Origin: Gordonia liuliyuniae | Lineage (GTDB): Bacteria > Actinomycetota > Actinomycetes > Mycobacteriales > Mycobacteriaceae | Assembly (NCBI RefSeq): GCF_021739025.1 | Contig: NZ_JAKKOT010000006.1 | Location: forward strand, 186,001-250,000 | Length of the DNA: 64,000 nt | Direction: 5' to 3' | The notes under the pieces: model-generated | The model's input: the letters and a program-made list of their open reading frames with translations, nothing else | Databases searched by the model: none | What the model was told of the DNA's origin: nothing | Shown: positions 1 through 8,375 of the stretch, piece by piece | Layout of the letters: each line of letters opens with the position of its first letter | How positions within the stretch are numbered: position 1 is the stretch's first letter | Translations under genes and position numbers: made by a program

Positions 1-1382
1 CACTGCTTCACCAACGCATTCTTGTCGTGCCCGACTGCCGTCTTCATCGCGGCGTCCATCGCTGGGGTGTCGCCGGCAGCGGTCATCTTGCGGTACATGT
101 CTTTGAGCTTGGGTTCGCCGTACTTGTCGGCGATGAACGCGGCGAACGACCACACACTCTGGTAGGCGACGCGGGCGGCGTCGGTGTCGACCGCGAAGTC
201 CGAGTCGACCGGCAGCTTCTTCGGAACTCGGCCTGCCGCGACTTCCACCGCGAGATCCGGTGCGGCGTCGACAAACTCGCGATACGTCCCGCTCCGTCCG
301 ACGTACTCGGGGACGCCTTCGGTCAACCACATCGGAGAGATCTCCGACGTGGTCAGTCGCGTCGCGACATGCATGAGTTCGTGCCGCAGAACGACGGCGA
401 GCGCCGGTTCGGGTAGGTCGACGGCGTTGGGCGAGAGCACGATTCGCTGTCCGATGACCTGGTCGGTACGCCTGTCGATGCGCGAGAACACCGTGGCGGC
501 CGCGGCCACGGCGGTATCGCTCGCGGCCGTGCGGGTCAGACCGGAGAACTCGTTCTGGTCGCCGGTCGCGATGATCGCGGCCTTCTGCGTCCAGTCGTCA
601 CCCCAGAACTTGCTGACCGCGGTGACCGCCTTCGGCAGGATCGACTCGATGCGCGCGACTGCCTTCTCGGTGTTCGGGTATGAGAGGACCGGCGAGGTGC
701 CGCCCGCCGTGTGGACGTCGGCCGCGGCCAGCCCCGTGAACTCCCACGGCCCGACTTCGGCGGGCGGCTGCGGCCCAGTCGTCGTCGGCCGGGGATCCAC
801 TGCGGCCGACGCGTCGCCGAGCACCTTCCAGTCGTCGCCGTAACGGGCGAAGACCATCGTCTCGGTCAGCGTCACTTCGGGTTCGGCGAGGCCCGGCGTC
901 GACGAACCGCCGAGCGCATAGGTGAGTTCGACGGGCGTCACCCACGTGTCGCTCGATCCGGCCTCGTCGACCTCGGCGGCCAGCGCCGGATCGACCTGCC
1001 ATTCGGGCCCGTCACTCGGCGCCACACGGTAGCTGAACGATGTCGTCGCGAGGGGGCCTCCCCGCCGTCCGCGGTTCTTGCCCGGCGCGAACGCTGCGGC
1101 AACGGTGTGCAGGCGGTCGATGGTCGACTGGGGCGCCGCATCGTCGATCAGCGCGTCGACTCCGCCGCGATCACCGGTCCGGAGCACCGACGAGAGCTCG
1201 TCGAGCAGAGCGCCGACTCCGTCGGTCCGCTGCTGTTCAAACGGGTTGAGGGGCGTCGACGCGACACTGGTCGACGAGGTGCTCGACTGGTCGGACGAAT
1301 CCGAGCATCCGGCGACCGTTCCGACGACGGCCAACGCGACTGCGACAGCCGCCGCTGCAGTACGAGGCGCGACGGCGGCCAC
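1..1382 (-). CDS. lipoprotein with HExxH metallopeptidase motif (C-terminus beyond window)
   Basis: This frame is open from a GTG at 1382 to the left edge, so the C-terminus is missing. It begins with a short lipoprotein signal ending in VAGC, followed by a Ser/Thr-rich spacer typical of an exported anchored protein. Around residues 334-338 it reads HELMH, and shortly after comes WLTEG, the pattern of gluzincin zinc peptidases (two His plus a downstream Glu). The likely role is a cell-surface metallopeptidase; the substrate is unknown. The GTG follows the TGA of the upstream NlpC/P60 gene with no gap, so the two are probably co-translated and may act together in envelope remodelling. The motif is seen directly; activity is inferred. 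Confidence 0.8.
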   Translation of the reverse strand, partial: MAAVAPRTAAAAVAVALAVVGTVAGCSDSSDQSSTSSTSVASTPLNPFEQQRTDGVGALLDELSSVLRTGDRGGVDALIDDAAPQSTIDRLHTVAAAFAPGKNRGRRGGPLATTSFSYRVAPSDGPEWQVDPALAAEVDEAGSSDTWVTPVELTYALGGSSTPGLAEPEVTLTETMVFARYGDDWKVLGDASAAVDPRPTTTGPQPPAEVGPWEFTGLAAADVHTAGGTSPVLSYPNTEKAVARIESILPKAVTAVSKFWGDDWTQKAAIIATGDQNEFSGLTRTAASDTAVAAAATVFSRIDRRTDQVIGQRIVLSPNAVDLPEPALAVVLRHELMHVATRLTTSEISPMWLTEGVPEYVGRSGTYREFVDAAPDLAVEVAAGRVPKKLPVDSDFAVDTDAARVAYQSVWSFAAFIADKYGEPKLKDMYRKMTAAGDTPAMDAAMKTAVGHDKNALVKQ

Positions 1383-2435
1383 TCAGTACCGTCGCGCAGC
1401 GTTGTACGGGCCCGCTTTGTCGACGGGGACGACGGCCACGGGGACACCGAACGTCGAGGCGTGGACGACGAAACCATCGCCGACGTACATCCCGACGTGG
1501 GAGGCGTCCGGGTAGTAAATGATGAGGTCGCCCGGTTTGAGATCCTTGCGGTCGACCGGTGTGCCGCCGCCGAGCTGGGCCTCGCTGGTGCGCGGAATGG
1601 TCTTGTGCGCTTGTTTATACGCCCACAGCATCAGTCCCGAACAGTCGAACTGGTGCGGCCCGGTCGCGCCCCACACATACGGGTCGCCGATCCGGGAGAT
1701 CGCGGCTTGAAGAGCGACGAGCGCTGGGGACGTCCCCTTGGGGACTGCGCTCGCGTCGAACTTGTACTTCGGTCCACGGAGGGCAGCGAGCTGCCTGCCG
1801 GTCAGTGACTTGTAGATGGCCCGGATCTGGACCGCTTCGAGCTGGAGGTCGGCCTGTTTGGCCTGCAGGCGACCGCGCTGCTTCTCCGCGACAGCGACGG
1901 CTTCGCTGGCGTCCCGGGCCGACTTGTCGGCGTTCGCTTTGGCTTCCCGCGTCTTACGGGCGACCGCCGTGATCGACCGCAGGTCGGCCGCCGACTGCCG
2001 CGACATGACCTCGAGACCCGACATATTGTCCAGGAGGCTCTGTGGGGAGTCGCTGACGAGCATCGCGTAGAGGCGGTTAACGCGCGCCCCACGGTAGCTG
2101 GCGCGGGCGAGCGCGTCGACCTTCTCCTGCGCCGACGCCATCTGCTCGCTCATCGCGTCGAGCTTCTTGCTCGCTTTCGCCGATGCGCGACGTTGCACGA
2201 TGACAGTCTTGCGCTGCACGTCGTACTCGTGCTGCGCCTTGTTCATCGATTCGGTGGTCCGCTCCGCGTCGCGGGAGAGTTCACGGTAGTGGGTCAGGAT
2301 CTGGTTCGCGTTGCGCGACGGCTCCGCAGCCGCCTCGGGTGCGACCGGAGCCAGCGACACGGTCGCCAACATCACCGCGCCGAGCGCGGTCGCGCGAGCC
2401 GTCCGGCGTCCGGCCCTTCGATTCCTCTGATCCAC
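1383..2435 (-). CDS. secreted NlpC/P60 peptidoglycan endopeptidase with coiled-coil N-terminus
   Basis: Probable exported D,L-endopeptidase that cuts peptidoglycan stem peptides; about 350 aa. An N-terminal signal with an Ala-rich cleavage region is followed by a long charged, heptad-rich segment (about residues 40-210) that should form a coiled coil, then an NlpC/P60 domain. The catalytic cysteine lies in DCSG near residue 265, with histidines in SHVG (about 313) and VHAS (about 325). Architecture and position match the M. tuberculosis Rv2190c locus. GTG at 2435 is preferred because AAGGAA lies 6 nt upstream; GTG at 2438 is the alternative. A coiled coil in front of the enzyme, as in RipA/RipC-type proteins, suggests control by a partner such as FtsEX, which is inference. 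Confidence 0.9.
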   Translation of the reverse strand: MDQRNRRAGRRTARATALGAVMLATVSLAPVAPEAAAEPSRNANQILTHYRELSRDAERTTESMNKAQHEYDVQRKTVIVQRRASAKASKKLDAMSEQMASAQEKVDALARASYRGARVNRLYAMLVSDSPQSLLDNMSGLEVMSRQSAADLRSITAVARKTREAKANADKSARDASEAVAVAEKQRGRLQAKQADLQLEAVQIRAIYKSLTGRQLAALRGPKYKFDASAVPKGTSPALVALQAAISRIGDPYVWGATGPHQFDCSGLMLWAYKQAHKTIPRTSEAQLGGGTPVDRKDLKPGDLIIYYPDASHVGMYVGDGFVVHASTFGVPVAVVPVDKAGPYNAARRY

Positions 2436-2523
2436 CACATGTTCCTTAATACCGAACGGGCGGGTCCACACGCATATCGCGCATGGCCCGCCCGGTTCAA
2501 GAGTTCACGACGGACGTCACCGC

Positions 2524-3093
2524 TCAGTAGCGGCGGATGCTCGTCACGCTCCAGTTCTTGACTTTGTCACGCTTGACGGGCACGCCTTCGGTCGAGGCGT
2601 GGACGAACATGCCGTTGCCCGCGTACAGGCCGACGTGGCCGCCACCGTTGAACACGAGGACGTCACCGGGACGGGCGGCTGCGAGCGAGGCGATCGAGGT
2701 GCCGCCGCCCATCTGGCCGTAGCTGTCACGAGGGATGGTCTTGCCTGCCTGCCGGTATGCCCACGAGGTCAGTCCGGAGCAGTCGAAAGCGCTGGGGCCG
2801 GAAGCGCCGTACACGTACGGCGAGCCGATCTTCGACTCCGCGTAGTGCAGCGCCTTCTGAGCGCGAACCTGCTGCGGTGTGCCGATCGGACCCTGCGGGT
2901 TGACCTTCGGCACCTTCGGAAGCAGATTCTCGGGGACGTCGAACTTGCCGACGCCCGGGATGTTGATCGGCGCGGCGTCCGCGGGGCCAGCTGCGAGCGC
3001 AAGCGACCCGCCGATGGCGATCGAGCCTGCGACTACCGCAGTCGTGGCGACCTTGCGGCCGGCGCCGGGCTTGTCCAAACGGTGTTTAGCCAC
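2524..3093 (-). CDS. small secreted NlpC/P60 hydrolase
   Basis: A 189-aa exported peptidoglycan hydrolase: a signal peptide (positively charged start, hydrophobic run, cleavage near ADAAP), a short Pro/Gly-rich linker, then an NlpC/P60 domain with the full catalytic set (Cys in DCSG near 105, His in GHVG near 153, His in VHAS near 165). It lacks the coiled coil of the neighbouring NlpC/P60 protein, with which it shares the domain core. The GTG start has AAGGAG upstream, at a rather long spacing of about 12 nt. A probable c-di-AMP riboswitch fills its leader, so expression is likely tied to c-di-AMP level, as for several actinobacterial cell-wall hydrolases. There is no separate terminator between it and the next hydrolase gene. 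Confidence 0.9.
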   Translation of the reverse strand: MAKHRLDKPGAGRKVATTAVVAGSIAIGGSLALAAGPADAAPINIPGVGKFDVPENLLPKVPKVNPQGPIGTPQQVRAQKALHYAESKIGSPYVYGASGPSAFDCSGLTSWAYRQAGKTIPRDSYGQMGGGTSIASLAAARPGDVLVFNGGGHVGLYAGNGMFVHASTEGVPVKRDKVKNWSVTSIRRY

Positions 3094-3121
3094 TGAACTT
3101 CAGAACTCCTTGTTGTCTCCC

Positions 3122-3297
3122 TGACCGCCGACCGGGTTAGCTGTCGGGTTCGGGCCGGAAGAGATGGCCCTACGCGTCCGTAGATCTAGGCGACCTGCGA
3201 CCGCGATTCACCCCGATTCGCCGGCGCGTTTTCACACGCCCGTGAAAGAAGTGGTTCCCCGGTTCGCCTTCGGAGGGTGAAGGCGATTAGGCGGTGA
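3122..3297 (-). promoter_or_regulatory. probable c-di-AMP (ydaO/yuaA) riboswitch
   Basis: Reading the minus strand toward the small NlpC/P60 gene, the leader carries hallmark blocks of the ydaO/yuaA class: GAACCGGGGAACCA near 3267-3252, GGGGTGAATCGC near 3215-3203, and CCGAACCCGACAGCTAACC near 3155-3136, followed by GGCGGTC that can pair with ACCGCC at the 5' end to close P1. A small hairpin with arms CGCCTTC and GAAGGCG sits near the 5' end. The class binds cyclic di-AMP and in actinobacteria commonly precedes cell-wall hydrolase genes. The match is from recalled consensus; a covariance-model search would settle it. Confidence 0.85.
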
Positions 3298-3414
3298 CCC
3301 TCCGGATGTCTCCCAGTAACTGGTTGATCACCCTGAGTGGAAAGTCTCGAAAAGATTACGAAACCCTGCCGCCGATGTCCACCAGCCTCGACACGAATGC
3401 GACACACCGTCGTG

Positions 3415-3666
3415 TCAGACCGCACGGAGCCAGTCCCGCGCATCCAGCTCGAACGCGCGGTGACCTGCAGAGACAGCGGCTATTGCACTGCGTGCCGATT
3501 CGTCCGAAATCATGCCTGTGGCAACGAACACATCAACGGCGGACACGATCTCCGCCGAGTCGCCGTCGGAGCCATATGCGCTGGTGACAGGGTCGAACAG
3601 GACTTGCATCATGCACCCGTCGCATTCGCGATTCCGGGCCGGACAGGTGGCGCAGTCGATTCGCAT
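3415..3666 (-). CDS. small four-cysteine protein, unknown function
   Basis: An 83-aa protein with cysteines at 5, 8, 15 and 18 (CX2CX6CX2C), which looks like a metal-binding knuckle (zinc or Fe-S), followed by an Ala/Ser-rich helical tail. The start is well supported: GAGAGG lies 7-8 nt upstream of the ATG. It stands between the riboswitch-led hydrolase gene and the divergent repair nuclease gene. I recall similar short MRIDC-starting proteins in other actinomycetes, so it is probably a conserved gene, but I cannot assign a role. It is not a WhiB protein: spacing and length do not fit. Confidence 0.75.
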   Translation of the reverse strand: MRIDCATCPARNRECDGCMMQVLFDPVTSAYGSDGDSAEIVSAVDVFVATGMISDESARSAIAAVSAGHRAFELDARDWLRAV

Positions 3667-3871
3667 TGTGATCCGCCTCTCATTTGATGTTCGTTGGCAC
3701 GATCTTCGCGCGTTCCGCCGGTGCCGGCGTGTCGCGAGGAGGTCGGATTACCTCGACCTCGGGTGCAGACTACGAATCCCCTCCGACAGTTTCGTTCGAC
3801 AGTCGCCCTCGGGTGCGATCGCGCGCCTCGGCGGACGTTCGATGTCAGAGGGGTCCCCTACCGTGCGGTCC

Positions 3872-5650
3872 ATGACCACCGGACAGCTCTCGTTCGCCGA
3901 CCTCGACGATGACGACGAGTTCGCCGACAGATCCTTGTTCGACACGACGCTCGTCGTCGTCGATCTGGAGACGACGGGCGGAAGCTCGGAGACGGACGCC
4001 ATCACCGAGATCGGGGCCGTCAAGATCCGGGGCGGCGAGGTCCTCGGGGAGTTCGCGACACTCGTCGACCCGGGCCGTGCGATTCCGCCGCAGATCGTCG
4101 CGCTCACCGGGATCACCACCGCGATGACCTACGACGCGCCACCCGTAGAAGAAGTACTGCCCGCGTTCGCGGAGTTCGCGCAGGGCGCGATCCTCGTCGC
4201 GCACAACGCGCGCTTCGACACCGCGTTCCTCCGCAAGGCGGCCGCGAGGATGGATCTGCCGTGGCCGTTCACCACGTCCCTGTGCACGGTGGCGATGGCG
4301 CGGCGCATCCTCACCCGGGAGGAGGCGCCGAGCGTCAAGCTGTCGGCGTTGGCCGACCTGTTCGAGGTGTCGGTTCGCCCGACCCACCGCGCGCTCGACG
4401 ACGCCCGCGCGACCGTCGACGTGTTCCATCGGCTGCTCGAACGGGTCGGGAACCGCGGAGTGCACACCTATCGTGATCTCACCGACTACCTCCCGCGTGC
4501 GACGCCCGCGATGCGGGCCAAACGTTCGATGGCGGCCGGTCTGCCGCGGAGCCCCGGCGTCTATCTGTTTCGCGGACCGAGCGACGAAGTCCTCTATGTC
4601 GGGACGGCGGTGGATCTTCGTCGCCGCGTCTCCTCATACTTCTCGGGGTCGGACACGCGTGCCCGGATGAGCGAGATGGTCGCGCTCGCCGAACGCGTCG
4701 AGCACGTCGTGTGCGCACACGACCTGGAGGCAGGCGTACGCGAACTGACACTCCTGGCCGCACACAAACCCGTGTACAACAGGCGGTCCCGCAACCCGCA
4801 CCGCGGGTGGTGGGTCAATCTCACCCGCGAACGGTTTCCTCGCCTGTCCGTCAGCCGGACGCCCGTACCGGACGCGATCGGGCCCGTGCACAGCCGCGCA
4901 GTCGCCGCCGACGTCGCCGACGTCATCAGCGCGGCGGCCGGATTGCGCAGCTGCACACAGAACCTCAAGCGCGCCGACCACCACTGGTGTCCGGGTGACG
5001 CGTCGGCCGTCGGACTCCCCGACCCGCTCATCACACACCGTCCCGGTCTGTGTCACGCGGCGAGCGACCGGCCGCAGACCCTGCCCGACTACCTCTGCCG
5101 TGTGGAAGCGGCCCGCGTCCTCATGGCCGGCGGGTCGGATGCGTTGCTCGTCGATCTTCACCGGCGGCTACAGCTGCTCGCCGACACGCGACGATTCGAG
5201 TCGGCCGCCCGCGCACGAGACCGCCTCGCGGCGACCGTCGACGTCCTGGCCCGTTCTCAACGTCTCGCCGTGATCGCCCGCATCCGCGAAATCGTCGTCG
5301 CCCGGCCCGACGACGGCGGCGGCTGGAAGCTGTGTGTCGTCCGATACGGCCGACTGGCGGGCGCAGCGCACGCCGCACGCGGGGTGCCGCCGCTGCCGGT
5401 GATCGAGATGATGACGGCTGGCGCGCGGACCGTCGTCGAGCCCGTCGACGCCGGGCCACTCGGCGGCGCGCCTGCCGAAGAGCTCTCGCTGATCGAGCGG
5501 TGGATCGGCGAGCCGGGCACACGACTGGTCAGCGCGACCGATCCCCTGTCGTCGCCGATCGGCTCGGCGCAGCGCTGGACCGACTTCGCCCTCGCGGCCC
5601 GGCGAGCGAGAGATGCGCCGATGCCGCTGCCCGCTAGAGTTGGGGCATGA
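3872..5650 (+). CDS. DEDDh exonuclease fused to GIY-YIG (UvrC/Cho-like) nuclease
   Basis: A 592-aa two-part nuclease. Residues about 25-185 form a DnaQ-like 3'-5' exonuclease: DLETTG holds the first acidic pair, AHNARFD the second Asp, and THRALDDA the late His and Asp. Residues about 220-310 are a GIY-YIG domain (PGVYLF, VLYVGTA and RRRVSSYF), followed by a UvrC-like region with an LHRRLQLLADTRRFESA-type helical hairpin. The same architecture occurs in M. tuberculosis Rv2191; a role in DNA repair is inferred. The frame extends upstream to 3512, but that stretch is antisense to the cysteine-rich gene and has no family resemblance. ATG 3872 is chosen; ATG 3842 is possible, and neither has a clear ribosome site. 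Confidence 0.88.
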   Translation: MTTGQLSFADLDDDDEFADRSLFDTTLVVVDLETTGGSSETDAITEIGAVKIRGGEVLGEFATLVDPGRAIPPQIVALTGITTAMTYDAPPVEEVLPAFAEFAQGAILVAHNARFDTAFLRKAAARMDLPWPFTTSLCTVAMARRILTREEAPSVKLSALADLFEVSVRPTHRALDDARATVDVFHRLLERVGNRGVHTYRDLTDYLPRATPAMRAKRSMAAGLPRSPGVYLFRGPSDEVLYVGTAVDLRRRVSSYFSGSDTRARMSEMVALAERVEHVVCAHDLEAGVRELTLLAAHKPVYNRRSRNPHRGWWVNLTRERFPRLSVSRTPVPDAIGPVHSRAVAADVADVISAAAGLRSCTQNLKRADHHWCPGDASAVGLPDPLITHRPGLCHAASDRPQTLPDYLCRVEAARVLMAGGSDALLVDLHRRLQLLADTRRFESAARARDRLAATVDVLARSQRLAVIARIREIVVARPDDGGGWKLCVVRYGRLAGAAHAARGVPPLPVIEMMTAGARTVVEPVDAGPLGGAPAEELSLIERWIGEPGTRLVSATDPLSSPIGSAQRWTDFALAARRARDAPMPLPARVGA

Positions 5651-5925
5651 TCACCGCCATCGTTCTCATCGGGGCCGACATCCACCAGATTCCCGAGACC
5701 GCACAGGCGGTCGCCGATATTCCGGGCGTCACCGAGGTCTACTCCTGTGCAGGCGACGTCGACCTGATCGCGAAGGTCAGGGTCCGCGACCATGACGAGA
5801 TCGCCGACGTCGTCACCGGCAAGATCAACCGGCTGCCCGGAGTCCGCACCAGCGCCACCCACATCGCGTTCCGCAGCTATGCGAGCGCGGAGGTCGACGG
5901 CGGCTTCTCCATCGGCGAAGACTGA
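5647..5925 (+). CDS. stand-alone Lrp/AsnC effector-binding (RAM) domain protein
   Basis: A 92-aa protein matching only the ligand-binding RAM fold of Lrp/AsnC regulators; no helix-turn-helix is present. The core pattern is visible: a beta strand (AIVLIG), a helix, then VYSCAGDVDLIAKV and a C-terminal THIAFRSY segment. Stand-alone RAM proteins form oligomers and may sense amino acids. Its ATG overlaps the stop codon of the preceding nuclease gene (ATGA), so the two are translationally coupled. It converges on trpD across a 35-bp gap. Whether it binds tryptophan or another amino acid cannot be read from sequence. Confidence 0.85.
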   Translation: MITAIVLIGADIHQIPETAQAVADIPGVTEVYSCAGDVDLIAKVRVRDHDEIADVVTGKINRLPGVRTSATHIAFRSYASAEVDGGFSIGED

Positions 5926-5960
5926 TCGGCGCCGACTAGACGGCTGGCCGGGTCGACCGT

Positions 5961-7073
5961 TCAGGCGAGCTTGCGCGTCAGCGCGGCCCAATCGTCGAGC
6001 AGCCGCGCGGCGGCGCCGGAGTCGATGATCTCCTCCACCCGAGCGACGGCAGCACGCAGCGCGGCGAGCAGGCCGGCTTCGTCGTACAGGACAGTCTGTT
6101 CGTAGGCGACGATCGCAGCCGCCGCATTGACGGTTACTGCGTCGCGGACCGCTCCGCGCGCTCCGTCGAAGAGTTCACGGGCGATCCGTGCGTTCACGGT
6201 GGCGTCCCCGCCCTGCAGCGCAGCCAGTTCGACCAGGTCGATGCCGAGGTCGCGCGGGTCGAGCGTGAACCTGCGCATCTGCCCGGCGACGACCTGCCAG
6301 ACGCTCGTGGTGGTCGTGGTGGTGATCTCGTCGAGACCGTCATCGCCGCGGACCACGAGTACGCGGTTGCCGCGGTCGACGAATGCCTGGGCGAGAACCG
6401 GCGCAAGATCGTCGAACGCGCATCCGATGAGGCTCGCCTGCGGCGACGCCGGGTTCGTCAGCGGACCCAGCACGTTGAAGATCGTGGGGATGCCGATCTG
6501 TTTGCGCGGCGGACCGATGAAGCGGAATGCCGGATGGAACACGGGGGCGAAACAGAACCCGATGTCGAGTTCCTCCACGCAGGCCGTCACCGCGTCCGGA
6601 CCGAGCGTGATGGCGACGCCGAGCGCTTCGAGCACGTCGGCTCCGCCGCTCTTCGATGACGCCGCGCGATTGCCGTGCTTGACGACCTTGATTCCCGCGG
6701 CCGCCACGACTACCGAGGCCATCGTCGAGATGTTCACGGTGTGCGACCGGTCGCCTCCGGTGCCGACAATGTCGACGGCCTCCTCGGACAACGTGATCCG
6801 GTTGGCCATCGCCAGCATCGCGTCGGCCAGGCCGCGCAACTCGTCCGCTGCCGCCCCCTTCATCTTCACGCCGACACCGAACGCGCCGATCTGTGCGCCG
6901 GTCGCCGCATCGGACATCATCTCGTGCATCGCCCATGCGGCTTCGTCGACCGACAGGTCGAAGCCGTCGGTGATCCTGCCGAGAATCCGCGGCCACGTAT
7001 GTGCAGTATCTGCAGAAGTCGACGGGGTGACCGCGTCGGCGGGAGTGCTCTCGGCGAATTCGGGGGTGCTCAC
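5961..7073 (-). CDS. trpD: anthranilate phosphoribosyltransferase
   Basis: Second step of tryptophan synthesis: transfers phosphoribose from PRPP to anthranilate. The PRPP-binding loop GTGGD sits near residue 105, followed by NIST and KHGNRAAS, all typical of TrpD. At 370 aa it equals the mycobacterial enzyme in length. The start is a GTG at 7073 with a 25-residue leader of low complexity; no strong ribosome site is visible, and an internal start is possible. As in M. tuberculosis it stands alone next to ctaE, away from the other trp genes. A small unknown gene lies 9 bp upstream on the same strand. Confidence 0.95.
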   Translation of the reverse strand: MSTPEFAESTPADAVTPSTSADTAHTWPRILGRITDGFDLSVDEAAWAMHEMMSDAATGAQIGAFGVGVKMKGAAADELRGLADAMLAMANRITLSEEAVDIVGTGGDRSHTVNISTMASVVVAAAGIKVVKHGNRAASSKSGGADVLEALGVAITLGPDAVTACVEELDIGFCFAPVFHPAFRFIGPPRKQIGIPTIFNVLGPLTNPASPQASLIGCAFDDLAPVLAQAFVDRGNRVLVVRGDDGLDEITTTTTTSVWQVVAGQMRRFTLDPRDLGIDLVELAALQGGDATVNARIARELFDGARGAVRDAVTVNAAAAIVAYEQTVLYDEAGLLAALRAAVARVEEIIDSGAAARLLDDWAALTRKLA

Positions 7074-7082
7074 GCGACCAGC

Positions 7083-7532
7083 CTATCGATCCGGCAGAAC
7101 GTCGAGGACGGCCCACCCGAGACCGACGCCACCGTTGCGCGATGCGAGGCTCGCGACCCGGGACCGCTCCTGCGAGACGGTCCGCGCGTCCGCCCGCTGC
7201 ACCCTCGACAGCGCGACCGGCACGAGCGGCGGCTGGGCGGGCGGATCGTCGTCGAGCCGTTCCGTCGCAACGTACCCCTCCAACGCAGCGGAGGCCGTCG
7301 CGCTCGCGACCGCCGACGCGGGGACTGCGATCAGATGACGAAGCACAACCGGTGACGCCGACTCGAATTCAGCGGACTCCAGTACCGTTGAGGTGGCGAC
7401 CGCGTCGTCGTCGCTGCGCACCACGACGACGAGGTCGGGGTCCTCCGGCGAGAGAACCCGCCCCGCACCGCCGCCGCGCCGGAACATCTTGGCAATCCGG
7501 CCGAACACGCCGTCCCCTGACTCTCCAATCAT
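7083..7532 (-). CDS. conserved hypothetical upstream of trpD
   Basis: About 149 aa, acidic, Val/Ala/Ser-rich and without signal peptide, membrane segment or cysteines. It ends 9 bp before trpD on the same strand, so the two are likely co-transcribed. ATG 7532 is preferred; the frame extends to a TTG at 7544. Neither start has a good ribosome site. I do not recognise a family. Strand choice rests on codon bias, on tight linkage to trpD and on divergence from ctaE. Confidence 0.6.
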   Translation of the reverse strand: MIGESGDGVFGRIAKMFRRGGGAGRVLSPEDPDLVVVVRSDDDAVATSTVLESAEFESASPVVLRHLIAVPASAVASATASAALEGYVATERLDDDPPAQPPLVPVALSRVQRADARTVSQERSRVASLASRNGGVGLGWAVLDVLPDR

Positions 7533-7682
7533 GGCAACGAGCAAACCACGCGATCGGTCGCCGCCGATAGGACACGCCGGACCCCGCCGCCCGGACCGCG
7601 CCTACCTGCACGGAGACTCCGCGGCGAACCGATTTACCGACCCCGCTGGAAATCGGTTACTACGAACCGTCATACTTCTTGT

Positions 7683-8294
7683 GTGACTAGCGCTGTGGGT
7701 AACTCCGGAACCGCCATCACCTCACGCGTGCACTCGCTGAACCGTCCGAATATGGTCAGCGTCGGCACCATCGTGTGGTTGTCGAGCGAGTTGATGTTCT
7801 TCGCCGGCCTGTTCGCGATGTATTTCGTCGCGCGGGCCAATGCCGCCGACGGGTGGCCCCAACCGCCCGCGCACCTGAACCTGGCACTCGCGGTGCCGGT
7901 GACCCTCGTCCTGATTCTCAGCTCGGTGACCTGCCAGTACGGCGTCTTCGCTGCTGAGCGCGGTGACGTATACGGTCTCCGCCGCTGGTACACGCTCACC
8001 TTGGTGATGGGCACGTTCTTCGTCTGCGGCCAGGCGTACGAGTACTCGCAGCTGGTCGGCGAGGGTCTGACCCTCTCCTCGAACGCATACGGCTCGGTCT
8101 TCTACATGGCGACCGGCTTCCACGGATTGCACGTCATCGGAGGCCTCCTCGCCTTCGTGTTCCTGCTGATCCGGACGCGCTTGTCGAAGTTCACGCCGGC
8201 TCAAGCCACTGCCGCGATCGTCGTGTCGTACTACTGGCACTTCGTCGACGTCGTGTGGATCGCCCTGTTCGTGGTCATCTACTTCATCCGGTAA
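7683..8294 (+). CDS. ctaE: cytochrome c oxidase subunit III
   Basis: Subunit III of the aa3 oxidase: an integral membrane protein of 203 aa with five predicted helices, as in other actinobacteria. Conserved segments visible are [13 protein letters not shown] in the first helix, GHGLHV-like FHGLHVIGG in the fourth and [11 protein letters not shown] in the last. It supports subunit I turnover in the III-IV supercomplex. A GTG at 7683 is used; no obvious ribosome site precedes it and the transcript may be nearly leaderless. It opens the ctaE-qcrC-qcrA-qcrB operon; qcrC follows after 81 bp. Confidence 0.96.
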   Translation: MTSAVGNSGTAITSRVHSLNRPNMVSVGTIVWLSSELMFFAGLFAMYFVARANAADGWPQPPAHLNLALAVPVTLVLILSSVTCQYGVFAAERGDVYGLRRWYTLTLVMGTFFVCGQAYEYSQLVGEGLTLSSNAYGSVFYMATGFHGLHVIGGLLAFVFLLIRTRLSKFTPAQATAAIVVSYYWHFVDVVWIALFVVIYFIR

Positions 8295-8300
8295 CGGCGG

Positions 8301-8330
8301 CCAGAACCGTTCAGCCCAGAACCGTTCAGC
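8301..8330. repeat. 15-bp tandem duplication between ctaE and qcrC
   Basis: The 15-mer CCAGAACCGTTCAGC is present twice in direct tandem just after the ctaE stop codon. It does not overlap the qcrC ribosome site. It belongs to a set of short tandem duplications seen at gene boundaries through the window. Confidence 0.9.
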
Positions 8331-8375
8331 CCGGTTCACCAGAAACCAGTCCAACCGCTTAGTAGAGAGTCACCG

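Noticed and set aside
711-1808. Long plus-strand frame of 365 codons
   Set aside because: Arg-rich antisense of the lipoprotein and NlpC/P60 genes, whose motifs are clear; no family pattern.
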